DNA of 64,000 nucleotides, from contig NC_049987.1 of the NCBI RefSeq assembly GCF_000003815.2, positions 21,752,052-21,816,051 of the forward strand, given 5' to 3'. A model generated the notes under the pieces. That model was not told the origin of the DNA. It searched no databases and was given only the letters and a program-made list of their open reading frames with translations. Numbering within the stretch: position 1 is the stretch's first letter; each line of letters begins with the position of its first letter. The stretch comes from Branchiostoma floridae (Eukaryota; Chordata; Leptocardii; Amphioxiformes; Branchiostomatidae). This document shows, in pieces, positions 34,211-45,375 of this stretch. A program made the position numbers and the translations under genes.

Positions 34211-37200
34211 TTAAAAAAGATGATTTTCGTCGCTAGATCTTTTCTCAAACCAATAGCAGTATCTAACGAAATGTTCCTTACAGACGAGGGGGTCCCCGGG
34301 CAGGTCTGTGGCCGCATGGATCCATCGCCCATCAATACACGACATGTCGTGGTCACCACTGACAAGATCATACCCGTCCATGCATTCAAAGGAGCACATG
34401 TCCCCGGTGATGTAGGGTTCTTCGCAGTTATCGCCTAAAGTGGTGACTCCCGGGTTCAGGGGTGGATCCGGGCAGTTCGCTGGGAAGAGACATCACACAT
34501 CTATTACATGACGTTATCTCAGGGAGACTTATTGACTGGTTGCCCGAAGGAAGGCGCAGAGTGGGTCGACCAAACATAACGTTAAAGACAACGATAGAAA
34601 GAGACATTGGACTTCAATGTCTGCCATGAATGACAGATCAAACTGGAAAAACTTAATGTATTGTACATCACAAGTGTAAACCGGATATATGATGATGATG
34701 ATGATGAAAACTTACATAAATCATTCTAGCCTGGGTACCATACCATCGTGGCGCTCGAGTTGCTCTTCGGCGGTGTAGGGGTGGCCGCCCGTGCAGTTAA
34801 TTGGTACAGGCCGGGGGACTTCTTACGGGGTTAGGTTAATTTCGTTGCGCCCCGACGCTGGCGGCGTAAACTCCAAAGGCCGGCTTCAAGCTCTGGCGGC
34901 CAAATCTCAAAGGGCAGCTAATCAGACAGGCTGACGTACAGGCTGACAGAAGCAGGTCGGTGCCTAAGCACTGGGCCGGGTAAAGCACCACAAAGCCGAC
35001 CAGCGGAGAATGGTACCCAGGCTAAACTCATTCATCATTCAAGTCCATTTCCGGTGGAACAGGCTTTTGTCAAATGTATGTAAATGCTTAAAACGAGCGA
35101 TGCGTACAATTGCAGACCATGAAGGGGCCGTGCCACTTCCCATCCAGACAGGTGGCGGTAGCGGAGGAGACGGTTCCCTCGAACAGGTGGAACCCCGGCC
35201 CGCATATGTAACGGCAGACCTCCTGCTGGTCGTAGGGGGGCTCACATCCGGAGATGACGGTGTTGTTCATCACTGGCGGCTCGCCGCAGGCTGGGAAATT
35301 ACACAGTAATGAATAGTTGAGGCTATCCCACAAATTATGTGTAGCGTCATATAAAGAGGAAAAGCTTTCCCTCATGCACGATAAGTCCAACTGATGATGG
35401 TGATTATATATATGGCTGACTTGGTCCCATTGTCTGATGGTGCCATGGAGCCAAAAGGTAAGGAGTTTTAGTTTGAGTCTATTCAGATCCAAAATTAGAT
35501 TAGACATTAAGTCCAACTGGCGACCGTTAGCTGACATCTTCGATAGCTAATAGACGTCAAATGTGAACTATCCCACTTCTGACACCATGTTGTGGACTTC
35601 AGAGGTTTTCATATTCTTGATCCAAATGGGGAATTACCTCTCTATCAGCTTTTACTCCATGATTGAACAGATGAATGTCCAAGCTATAACTATAAATCTG
35701 TGTAAGGGTAAGTTAGGTTTCAAAGATGTCAAATGGTGATGGTCTAGTACTGAACATTTTCGATTTCATATAAACCATTACAACAGAGAGATCAACATCA
35801 ACCTTCATTATATTGCACAGTGCGTGTCTGCGGGGGTCATTGAAATCATCGCTGTTGGGCTGAACAGTGTTTATTTACATGTTGACTCAACCGTTGTTTA
35901 GTAACTTGTTTGATTGACACATTACAAATAGCTCAGGCGACTGATATCCGTAACGTTTGTGATCACCGCTGCTGCTATCATAACAGAGACACGGATGGGG
36001 CCGGGGCCGCATGCCCTCACCAACCCGGACACGCTGGCGTCATGTCAACACCGGCGGCATAAACTCTCTTTCTAAGAAGTTGGATCTAGTCCGGTTTTTG
36101 TCGCGTGCAGAATGATGAAATCGAGGGTTACGGTTGGTGCTTGAAATCACATTGTCAGACCGCTAGAGTCGTCATGGCAGAAGTCATTTCGCTACACGAC
36201 AGAGGTCGTTTCGCTACATGGGAAAAGTCGTAATTTGCTACACGGTACAAGTCGTTACGCTACATTTGAGTGTTATTTCTCTATATAGGCTCATAGCATT
36301 AAGAAATCATCTTCCTTTGCGTTCACAAATGTATTTACAGACGTCAGTGATCTTTGTGGCGTCTTGTGTGGCGTAAATGGTAGACTATTGAACTCGTAAT
36401 CTAGAGGCCCCGGGTTGATACTCGCCATGCCCCCGGCGTTGTGCCACTTTACACGAATCTCCCACTTGAGGATGGAGTGACGCCCACTAAGTCCTACAGT
36501 AACTATGATGCAATAATTTACATGCTTTACAACATACTCTAGTGTTACTTACTTGGTGCATGCAGACAGATGAATGGCAGCTCGGTGCTGAGTAGGAACA
36601 ACGAGAGAGAAATAAGATATGAGTTTATTTGCTAGAATGAAGTCAACACGCAATAAACTGGCCATGGGTTACTCTGTCAACATTTCTGATGGAATTTAGA
36701 TGCACATGAACAGAGCTAGAGAGGATCGTGCAAACCCCTTAGCAGGATTGCAGATGGGCTTTGTTTGGCTTATAGAGGCCTCCTCTATAAACTAGTTAGG
36801 GAAGATGCATGACTACAAGAAACTGGGTTCAAGGAGAATGGATATGCAATAAGAAAACTGCACATAATACGCCAACGTTCAACTAGTAAGCCTGCTAAGC
36901 CAGTTAGGCTAAGGCCTACGTTACATTTCCTACCCAGAGTCCGGCCGGTTTGCTGTCTTATATTGTACTTTTCGTTCCCAAAACTGGCCGACGGGGCCCT
37001 TTGTGTAAATGTGACGTTAGCCTAAAGACGCTAGCATGTTTCCCCTGTTCAAAGTGTCGGCCAGCAATGTCATGTGCTTTTTACCATAAGCTGGCGGTCT
37101 TACATAAATATGAGATGTAACATCATCGTATGAAGATACTAGTACTTTTACAGGACTTGTCTCTACCCAACGGTACGTGGGCGTTTTATACTCCTGTTGG

Positions 37201-40200
37201 TCACGTTTTTCTCCGCTTGTGTGCGTCTCCTCAGGGTTGGCGCCAACAGTGTCGTCAAAGCGATGATTGACAATCATAAGCAACGTCTGTTTGTGGCGAC
37301 AACAGGTCGATAGAAACAACACATCATGGAGATGGTTCGGCAGATGGTTGGTGTAAACTTGTCAAGAATGGCGAATAAATACTTGGCACTTTCAGGTTTA
37401 ACATTTCATACTACATACTTAGGTATAAGCCTCAAGTGTCTACCTCTTGGTCCATACAGTTGTGTTTCCCCGTTTGTGTCTAATGCATTACATCATTGTT
37501 GCCCTGTATTCAAACGGCGTCTGTCTGTTTGTAGTGACAACCGGTCGATTCCAACAACCGTATGCCCTGGCGCAGTGAACACATTCCCTAGTAGCGCCGC
37601 ACACAGCGAAAGTATTGCACTGTGTACAACTAGTACTGTTGTTCCTGATTATGATTTCTTATTTGTGAATGTTTAAATGACGTTACGTATACGCTAGAAA
37701 ACAATTTCTCAAGCAACTGGACATGATTTTGGAAACGGTCAGACGTTTCGGATAGCACCCACTACGTTTCGTCAATGAAATTGAAAAGATCAAGTAGAAA
37801 AAGGTTTTATATGTTGATGAATGATGTTGTCACGTCAATAACCCAAAGCAAGGAAGAATTTGCAACTAGAAAGGTAACATTTGCAAGCAACTACAGAATG
37901 TTTACTTTCACACCGGTGAGCCTAACAACCTACAGTACATTGTTTATTCTTACTGAAACACAGCCATCCCTGCTCTGTCCTGCCACTTGCTACATAATGT
38001 AATCGAACACCGCAAGGTGTCTGCTACTTTACTAGTAACCATGACAACCGTCTTGTCCAGGTCGTTGTCTTTATTTGTTCGGAACGAAAGAAGAGGAAAA
38101 AGAAGAAAGTAGTAAAACCAAGACGTTCCTTTTCGTGAAGGTTAACACGAAATTGGTAAATAAATATGCTAGTCTTACTAATGTGTAGATACAAGAAAAT
38201 GTTACTCAACTCAATTGACTGCTGCCCTCCTTCACAGCCTTCCTCTGTGGCCATACTGATCCAAGCGCTATGTGGGGAAAGACATTACTAGGTTTGATAG
38301 ATTCTGTGATTACAATGTAGTGTCTAGTGGCACATAGGTCAGCCTGTGTCCTTGCTGTTTCTGTATCAGGGTACATTTACGGAAAGAAGTTGCTAGCCCT
38401 TCCCTGTACTTGGCATTCATCATCATCGTTAATGACATCAAGGAGGTATCCATGCTTATATTCGGCATGTAACGTTACTCTAGCTTACTGAATCTATATT
38501 ATTTTTCTTTTCTAAAACTGTACTAGTACTAAGTCACCATTAGATCTTTGAGACCATGCTGTAGAACAATGAATGTTTCAAGCGTCTTCCTCTAAAACCA
38601 TGCAATGGTGTACAACTACACATAACGTTACAGGAATGTCATTGGAAGAATGTCCAAAAAAGTTCAACGTGACATCGAACATCATCGAACATTGTTCCGT
38701 CTTGGCTATCGAACGCGCGTTGTCCGCTAGTAACCTTTCATTTACATGTTTTTATAGTTGCGTGGCCGGACTTGAGTAACAAAATAGTAAACACGAAAGA
38801 TTTCATGTAAACAGCACAGTATCTTCTTGACCCATAGCTAGTAACCCGTAAGCAACAACCAAAACAACTATGATAGCGCCCAGGCTACTCTCACTCTACC
38901 CGGTCTCAATTAATATCGTGCGTGCCTGTTTTGTAGAATTTTCTCCAGGGGCTATGCACCTTTCTCACGCGGCGGCCATGATAGATCTAAAACGAGTTCA
39001 ATGAGGCAAACAAAAGACTGTCCATCATAATCAGCAGTTCAACCAATCGCATGGAAATTAAAAGATCCAATAAGAGAATGGCTGCATGTCTATAAAATAT
39101 CATTATGTATTTATTTTGCATCTCTTAGGGACAATGGGGTCAGTGTATGCTACTCTAAATTTCTATATCTGTCGGTGCATAACGGTAGTTATAATATTTA
39201 TTATTTGGCCTTATATTGCAAAAACAATTGTGGTTTTGGGGGGAAATAATTGGGAGTTGGTTTTAGAAATACGTTTTGTCTGTTTGCCTTATTGACCTCG
39301 TCTTCAATCAATCATGGCCGCTGCGTGCACAGACATTGGAAAAAGCCTGGCACCCAGTCTACACATACACTGTTCTGTAGAAAAAAACAACTCCAAAACT
39401 CCACTCACACTGTTCTGTAGAAGAACTCAGAACTCCATTTACACTGTTGTGTAGAAGAACTGAAAACGCCACTCACACTTTTCTATTGAAGCTCAGAACT
39501 GTACTCACACTGTTGTGTAGAACAACTCAAAACTCCACTCACACTGTTCTGTAGAAGAACTTAAGCTCACACTGTTCTGTATAAAAAACTAAAACTCACG
39601 TTGCTCTGTAGAAGAACTCGGCAGCGTGCTCGTCATGACAGTCGGGCGCGGCCAGGTATCCGTCCATCGCCTCGCACTGAGCGACGGCCTCGGAGAAAGT
39701 CGCCGTCGTGTCCGAGAAGTAGTAACAGTGCCCTTCGAACTCTTCGTAACCCTCCAGACATTCTGAAGAGCAAGAAAAGAAGTATAAGTATAGATTGCTT
39801 GCTCAGCTGAGACCCAAAGTTTTTTTACATGTTCTAAACAAGCTAACATAATAAATCACATTGCGCATTTGCACATGGACATTCAGGACAAGGGCTATTT
39901 TCAACGACAAAGAACAAGGTATACGTTGTTACTTATGAAGGTCTTGGGCTCCGAAGCTTGAACATAACGACTGATTGGGTGTGAAGCTTTTTCAGCCCAA
40001 CAGGACAGAGTTTTCGTCGGGCACCTACCTTTCCCCTACGGCCGGCCTGGCTGGCCGAGCCTGTTACAAGCGCCGGATCGATATATGTACATGTATATGT
40101 GCTGTACACGATCGTCTTTTATTTTTCTATTTTTTCTTTCCTTTCATGTTTTTGATGACGGTGAGAAACCGGTGGTTGGTTCCAAACACAGGCTCGGTAA

Positions 40201-41623
40201 ATTTGTATATTAGGTACACGGAACAAAGTTGGACTTGTGTCATGGACGAGACGGCGCTCACCTAACCCCAATCAAGCCACAGAATCCCTGAAGTTAGGTC
40301 CAATACCCGAGTGGCTAGGCTAGGGCACACCATATCGAGAGATCAATGGTTTAACCCGGTCAATCTTTGCTAGACGTTGTGTCCTTGGGAAGGGCACTTT
40401 ACACGACTTCCCTGACCCCACCCAGGTGTAATAAATGGGAGGTAAAAGGCAATGGAAGGAGAGGGATCACCACCGCCTTCCAATACCGTGCCCTAGACAC
40501 CGTGGATAACAACCTAGTCTCTACCAGACTGACTACACTGGCTGTTATGGGGAGATCAAGATTTTTTCTGCCAGAGGAGTTGGCCGGCGGGTCTTCCAGA
40601 CTGAATTCGCTGGCTGATATAGGGAGAATAATATGCCAGTGAAGTTTTGCTACCAGAGGATCGGAGTTGGCCGGCCGCACAGGGGAAACATTAACCTTAG
40701 CGTGGACTGACTCCCTTGCCCAATTTCCCGATATTTTTTGACGACCTCTACGATCCCCGTCCATAGGAGAGCCTGGTGGAGGTTAATACCAACCCACTGT
40801 CCCAGCAGCCTCACAGGACCTACCTTCATCGTTACCTACCGTGTTCTTCAGAGTGCTCGAGCTCGTCGTGTCCAGATTTTTTGCCGACTTTTACGACCCC
40901 CGTCCATATATAAGTCCTGGTGGAGGCTAATACCAACCCACTGTCCCAGCGGCCTCTCTAGACCTACCTTTACCGTTACCTACCGTGTGTGTGTTCCTCA
41001 GTGGTTGTTGAGTGTTTTTCTCTTTACGTACAGAGATCTGATGCCTGGAGCCCCCGCCACCGACATGAGATTGGGCGGTAAAATATGCATGAAGAGCTGG
41101 GGAGCATATCACTGATGATGGTTACACCTGTATGAGACCATTACAGCTTAGGCCAAGCTACATGCGATCTTCTATACACTTCCCCGTATCCCCATAGGAG
41201 AGCACGGTGGAGGTTAATACCAACCCACTGTCCCAGCGGCCTCACAAGACCTACCTCTACCTTCACCGTTACCTACCGTGTGTGTGTTCCTCAGCGTGTT
41301 CGAGCTCGTCGTGTCCAGATTTATGCCGACTTTTACGACCCCCGTCCATATGAAGGCCTGGTGGAGGCTAACACCAACCCACTGTCCCAGCGGCCTCACA
41401 AGACCTACCTCTACCTTCACCGTTACCTACCGTGAGTGTGTTCCTCAGCGTGCTCCTCGTCATGTCCGTGTGCATCGTCTGAGTGCCCGTCCGACTCCAA
41501 GTGCTCGTCTGCGTGCTCGTCCAACTCCAAGTGCTCGTCCGAGTGCTCGTCTGCGGACACCCAGCGCGGACCCAACAGCCCGACCACCGCGAGAAGAAGA
41601 ACACCGACCGCAAGACGGGACAT
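34211..41623 (-). CDS. Secreted C-type lectin/sushi protein (signal peptide, D/E/H-rich linker, CTLD, two CCP domains)
   Basis: Minus-strand exons in phase: 41623-41431 (signal peptide MSRLAVGVLLLAVVGLLG..., then an Asp/Glu/His-rich stretch), 39762-39600 (first half of a CTLD: ECLEGYEEFEGHCYYFSDTT, with C and Y/F pattern), 36587-36553 (CTLD end TELPFICLHAP), 35290-35108 (sushi 1, CGEPPVMNNT ... CLDGKWHGPF), and 34479-34211 (sushi 2, CPDPPLNPGV ... CIDGRWIHAA, stop TAA). It should be a secreted sugar- or ligand-binding protein. The middle of the CTLD (WIG, EPN/WND region) was not found between 39600 and 36587. Exon phases would allow direct joining, which would leave the domain without its ligand-binding loop, or a missed exon of 3n bases. 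The C-terminal tail after the last Cys differs from the + copy (KEHFVRYCYW here, KGHYRQ there). Confidence 0.8.
34731..35026. mobile_element. MITE, family C copy between the two sushi exons
   Basis: TAGCCTGGGTACCATACC at the left and AATGGTACCCAGGCTAA at the right. Confidence 0.7.
36170..36320. mobile_element. Half copy of the foldback element family F
   Basis: Repeated (A/G)GTC(A/G)T-TTCGCTAC-A units followed by TTGAGTGTTATTTCT-TATA-GGCT-ATAGCATTA match, in order, one arm of 43587-44034 (TCGCAAC units, TTGAATGTTATTAATTTTGATAGCC-TATAGTATTAG). Confidence 0.6.
36360..36500 (+). mobile_element. tRNA-derived SINE, degraded
   Basis: Head GTGGCGTAAATGGTAGAC and CCCCGGGTTGATACTCGCC, then GGCGTTGTGCCACTTTACACGA, parallel to the SINE at 4906-5062. 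No intact tRNA stems. Confidence 0.65.
36905..37025. mobile_element. Short MITE, family B
   Basis: TTAGGCTAAGGCCTACGTTACATTT on the left and AAATGTGACGTTAGCCTAA on the right, with GTACTTTTCGTTCCC-AAACTGGCC inside. This is a shortened copy of about 120 bases. Confidence 0.7.
37026..39359. other. Lectin intron without recognisable exon
   Basis: AT-rich sequence within the CTLD of the minus-strand lectin gene. I looked here for a middle CTLD exon (WIG / EPN / WND type) and found none. Short frames in this span have no family resemblance. Confidence 0.5.
39360..39600. repeat. Tandem array of the CTLD exon donor border (about 35-bp units)
   Basis: Units of the form ACTCACACTGTTCTGTAGAAGAACTC occur about six times before the genuine exon end ACTCACGTTGCTCTGTAGAAGAACTC at 39595-39620. 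Read on the minus strand, each repeats the last coding bases (TTCTTCTACAGA) with a GTGAGT-type donor. Confidence 0.85.
40305..40480 (+). mobile_element. tRNA-derived SINE
   Basis: Head CCCGAGTGGCTAGGCTAGGGC ... GGTTTAACCCGG, then GACGTTGTGTCCTTGGGAAG, GCACTTTACACGACTTCCCT and CACCCAGGTGTAATAAATGGG. The tail is the same as in the minus-strand SINE at 4906-5062. Confidence 0.8.
40738..41430. repeat. Four tandem copies of the lectin signal-exon 3' border plus intron start
   Basis: A unit of about 150 bases (ACGACCCCCGTCCATA ... CCTGGTGGAGGCTAA-ACCAACCCACTGTCCCAGC ... CGTTACCTACCGTG, then CTCAGCGTG-TCGAGCTCGTC) starts near 40738, 40885, 41190 and 41329. On the minus strand each carries HAEEHTH-like codons and a CACGGTAGGTAACG donor. 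Only the copy at 41431 connects to the signal peptide. A relict of the intron part lies at about 45780-45845. Confidence 0.85.
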
Positions 41624-41631
41624 CGCTTCTG

Positions 41632-44185
41632 TTATATACCGACGGTTGGAGGACCTTTTACAAGAGCTATGTAGACACAGTGTACGCTTTTTGGACCACT
41701 TACACGGCTGGGAGTACGTTGCTAGAAGTTTTGATGGTGAAGAAGTTCAGATGGTTGTCAGGACCCCGTCTGTTGGATCTGTCCCGTCGTCTTCTGGGTT
41801 AGATCTCGCCAGGCCCCTGTTTATGGCTCGGATTGCCACGTACCGTATCCTGTCTGGCACCAAGCCCCATGTTACGCCTACATTATACGCCAGTCAATAA
41901 AATAAGGATCAACTTGTATATGTGTATACTTTATACCTTTCATCATTCTGCCAAGTGCCAACTCACTTCTACAACAACCGGCACTTGCAATTTTCCTGTC
42001 CGACATCTTTGACTTTGTTCAGTAACGATCGAATGACTACGGCAGTGTAGATTGGTTTAGAAAGACATAAACTCTGCGTGAGCTAATTTCATAAGCAAGG
42101 TTGTGGCGATGAAATTTATGCAGATGTAGCGAGTTATTCTTTATCCAGCCGGCAAATATCGATCGCACGGATGCCTACCGTTTATATTATATCGCCAGCC
42201 ATTGATCTGTTGGACATTTGAGACTTGCCGCCTGTTTTGTTAATAGTTGTGACATTTCAAGATGTTTTGTTATTAGTTTTGACACTTGTGTACAGTTATC
42301 ATTGACGCGCGAGTCGCACATACATCCTATGTAGTTCTAGAAAAACAATTATGTTTCCTACTTTTGAAGAAACTTTTAATGATGTTCTTTTTCTATCCTT
42401 TCTTTATTCTAATGGTAGCCGGCTAACGTTGGCCATCAAGTTGTTCTTGAAATCTGTGCTTCATTGCTGCAAAGTCTATGAACTCAGTCCACGGTATGGA
42501 TGGTATTGTAGCATACACTGTGTAACCGGCCCATTGAAAGATTCCACCGAGAATCATATATACACTTAACGTTACATCATACAGAGGTTTCCCTTCAGTA
42601 GTAGTGTACTTCCCTCGCCGTCCTCAGCTGCACCCGGCTGTCATCGGTGCTGCAGTACGCCTCTGGTCGGCGGGGCGGCAGTGTTGGCCAGACACTGCCC
42701 GGCAAGTAGTTTCTAGTTGTTGCAACTCTGAGTCGAACCCCAGTAGGATGTATCCAGGCCTGTCTCTGCTATCTTTCTTGTCAGATCCCTTCTGTTTTTC
42801 CTCCTACTATATACACTAGAACCTAGGAAACGGTGCGTGAGTGTGGCCAGGGCAGAAGCAAAGCAACAGCGATTTCGGCAAAACTTGATGCCGATGCGAT
42901 GGCCTATCGCTCCGATGCGGCTGCGGTTGTTGGTTGCCTTAACGTACAGAGATTTGATGCCTGGAGCCCCCGCCTCCTCGTCCCCCACTTGAGATATGAC
43001 GGTAGACTCTCATATGATATGCATGAAGAGCTGCGGAGCATGACACCTGCACTGTCTGTATCAGACCATGTACCATGACTAAGATACATGTGAACTTCTA
43101 TACACTTAAGTCTTATGTCTACGGGAAAAGGTTACCGTCATCATCATCGTCATTTTTGTAATACTGAGCATACTTTGTTAAAAAGCACTTACACTTAACT
43201 TTTCTACACATACCTTAAACAGATCAGGGTAAAACAAGTATTTGTTGCCATCAAGATATGCTTTATTGTTATAGTGATTACGTATATTCAGGAAAGTACA
43301 TGTCTGTTACGTGTTAACAACACTGTTTATCATAGATACAGAAAAATACAAAGGGAGGACAAACGTTATCACGACTGCCATGTTGCCAATGTAAATGTGA
43401 ACAATACAATGATAGCATGCAGACATGTTATTTCTATTATCTATACGTATCTTCTTTATGTGGTTGTTTGTTGCATTTTGTCAGCCACAACTTTACAAAG
43501 GATAGACTCACCATGGAAAGGAATTCCATAGTGACTCACAAACAAACATATATATAGTCTAATACATCATATACTGTTCACTATACGGGTTACAGGTTGT
43601 TTCGCAACAATGTCAGTTCGCAACCGTCAGTTCGCAACAAGGCAAGTCTTTTCGCAACATGTACAAATTACAAGTCTATTCGCAACAAGGTACAAGTCGT
43701 TTTGCAACATTTGAATGTTATTAATTTTGATAGCCTTATAGTATTAGAAATCGTTTACGTATTCATAACATAATTATACTCCTACCTGTGCACGTATGAA
43801 ACTGTACCGCCCGGCGCATGAAAATCATCGGGCTGTCAGGTCTTTTGCACCCGGTAAAATTTTTCGCGAAAGGAGTATAATTATGTTAGGAATACGATTT
43901 CAAATACTATTAGGCTATCAAGATTAATAACATTCAAATGATGCGAAACGACTTGTACCTTGTTACGAAAAGACTTGCCTTGTTGCGAACTGACGGTTGC
44001 GAACAGACATTGTTGCGAAACAACCTGTTACCCACTATACTAGTGATGAATTCTACCGACGTGTGTAGTCTAGGAGCTAGGGCTTGAGAAGCTGAAGTTT
44101 ATAGTTGATAGTTTTCTGTGCTTTCTCAGTTCACCTTTACCCGTCAATTTAGGCGTTGAGTCTAATCTTTGTTGACTGCGGGGGG
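41632..44185. other. Intergenic region with repeats
   Basis: The promoter of the minus-strand lectin gene should lie at its left end; the sequence there shows TATATA-like GTTATATACC at 41631-41640, on the correct side but close to the ATG. A segment near 42945-43075 (ACGTACAGAGATTTGATGCCTGGAGCCCC ... ATGCATGAAGAGCTG) repeats 41025-41120. No coding exon is supported. Confidence 0.5.
43587..44034. mobile_element. Large foldback element with repeated TTCGCAACA units
   Basis: Both arms, about 170-180 bases each, are inverted copies: GGTTACAGGTTGTTTCGCAACA ... TTGAATGTTATTAATTTTGATAGCC on the left, and the reverse on the right ending TTGCGAAACAACCTGTTACC. Each arm has four or five imperfect (A)AGTC-TTCGCAACA units. 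A spacer of about 110 bases separates the arms. Confidence 0.85.
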
Positions 44186-45286
44186 CTAAATTTTGTACCG
44201 TTTTTTGATGAGCTTTAACATCAGACTGCCTAGAAAAATGGCTAGCACAATACCGATGACGTCAGCAGCACCAATCAATGACTCACCACTAGTCGACGTC
44301 ACACTACTGACCGACGCGTCCTCAATCCCTGTGCTGGTGTTCGCGCGACTGGTGACAGTTTCAGAGACAGTTCCATCTTCTGTTGCAGTGTCGTTTGGGG
44401 ATAAACTCTTAACACGTTGAACCGTGGTTACGTGCGGTTTGTCCCTTTGCTCAGTTGGACCGGCTCTTGTATGGTTACTTTGTAGGGAGCCATAAGTCCT
44501 AGTACTCCTCACCATGCCCTTACCGTCGTTGCTTGGGATAAATGTAGAAGTCTTCGATGTTGTTGAAGAGCGTACAGATGACTCACACTCTGAAGAAGGG
44601 ATGGAAAGGGTTGACAGGGGTCTTTTTTGAAACCGGGCGGGTGAACTGCAGATCAGGTCGCCTGTATCGCTGGGTAGAAATGGCGCGTCGCATAGATCAG
44701 CCGAGCGACATGTGAAATCAGTGTCACCACAGGTCTGTAGGCATCTCAGCTTGGTGATCAGCCATCGCAGGCTGCAGTCACAGCGGAAAGGGTTGTGGTC
44801 CAGCATCACTCTGGCTTGGATGTGGGGAACCCCCAGGTCGCGCTCAGACAGGGACGCGATCCGGTTGTCGGACAAATTTACGGTGAACAGTTTCGTGAGT
44901 CGTGCGATGCACACTCCTAATCCAACGCTTCTTATCCTGTTCGACTCGAACTCGAGAAACCTCAGATTTGGCAGGTTGCAGAGGGATCCCCACGACACGG
45001 TCTCGATGAGGTTTTTACTGAGGTCCAGCGTGTACAGCTCAGGCAACGGCGGGATGTACGTAACGTGGCGGATCATGTTACTGTGCAGGTGCAGGAGAAC
45101 TGTTTCGGGTGGTATGTTCTCGGGGAAGGCGGACAGTGCGCGCTTGGTACATTTAACGCGTAGTTGACTGAAGGTTGATATTTGTGGGCAGATGCAGTCT
45201 CTGGGTAAAGTCTCGCCATCGGTACTCACGGCCTTCCAGACAATGATGACGAAAAGAACACGTCGTAGGCTACCGAGGACTCCCAT
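44186..45286 (-). CDS. Single-exon leucine-rich-repeat type I membrane protein (366 aa)
   Basis: An intronless frame with an ATG at 45286-45284. Residues 1-23 form a signal peptide (MGVLGSLRRVLFVIIVWKAV). Residues about 31-60 are a Cys-rich LRR N-cap (CICPQ), followed by about four to five LRRs (LYTLDLSKNLIETV, LRFLEFESNRIRSV, LFTVNLSDNRIASL) to about 165, then a Cys-rich C-cap (HNPFRCDCSLRWLITKL ... CGD ... CRSADLC) to about 225. A Ser/Thr-rich stalk runs to about 335 and one membrane helix (VIGIVLAIFLGSLMLKLI) ends in a short basic tail. The protein should sit at the cell surface with the LRRs outside. Amphioxus has many such LRR genes; the exact orthologue is not identified. Intronless structure could be native to this family or a retrocopy. 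Confidence 0.9.
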   Translation of the reverse strand: MGVLGSLRRVLFVIIVWKAVSTDGETLPRDCICPQISTFSQLRVKCTKRALSAFPENIPPETVLLHLHSNMIRHVTYIPPLPELYTLDLSKNLIETVSWGSLCNLPNLRFLEFESNRIRSVGLGVCIARLTKLFTVNLSDNRIASLSERDLGVPHIQARVMLDHNPFRCDCSLRWLITKLRCLQTCGDTDFTCRSADLCDAPFLPSDTGDLICSSPARFQKRPLSTLSIPSSECESSVRSSTTSKTSTFIPSNDGKGMVRSTRTYGSLQSNHTRAGPTEQRDKPHVTTVQRVKSLSPNDTATEDGTVSETVTSRANTSTGIEDASVSSVTSTSGESLIGAADVIGIVLAIFLGSLMLKLIKKRYKI

Positions 45287-45310
45287 CTCTATCCAGGTTC
45301 GATGTCTACT

Positions 45311-45375
45311 AGCCTGATTAAATCTCGGTTATAGCAGCCCGCCTAATGTCCGCTTTTGTTACACAGACTACCGTC
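45311..45375. mobile_element. Repeat shared with 27150-27245
   Basis: GCCTGATTAAATCTCGGTTATAGCAGCCCGCC-AA then TTTGTTACACAGACTA occurs at both places, with a CCGGAGGGGCCAGTTAGAGC insert only in the 27 kb copy. It lies in the putative promoter of the LRR gene. Confidence 0.6.

Noticed and set aside
39589-39849. Minus-strand 86-codon frame RRLSPRPSLS
   Set aside because: Wrong frame of the CTLD exon 39762-39600; the correct frame gives ECLEGYEEFEGHCYYF.
41278-41900. Plus-strand frames of 154-174 codons with Ser/Cys and Arg/Pro repeats
   Set aside because: They are antisense to the lectin signal-peptide exon and its tandem copies, whose minus-strand reading has a signal peptide and matching splice phases.
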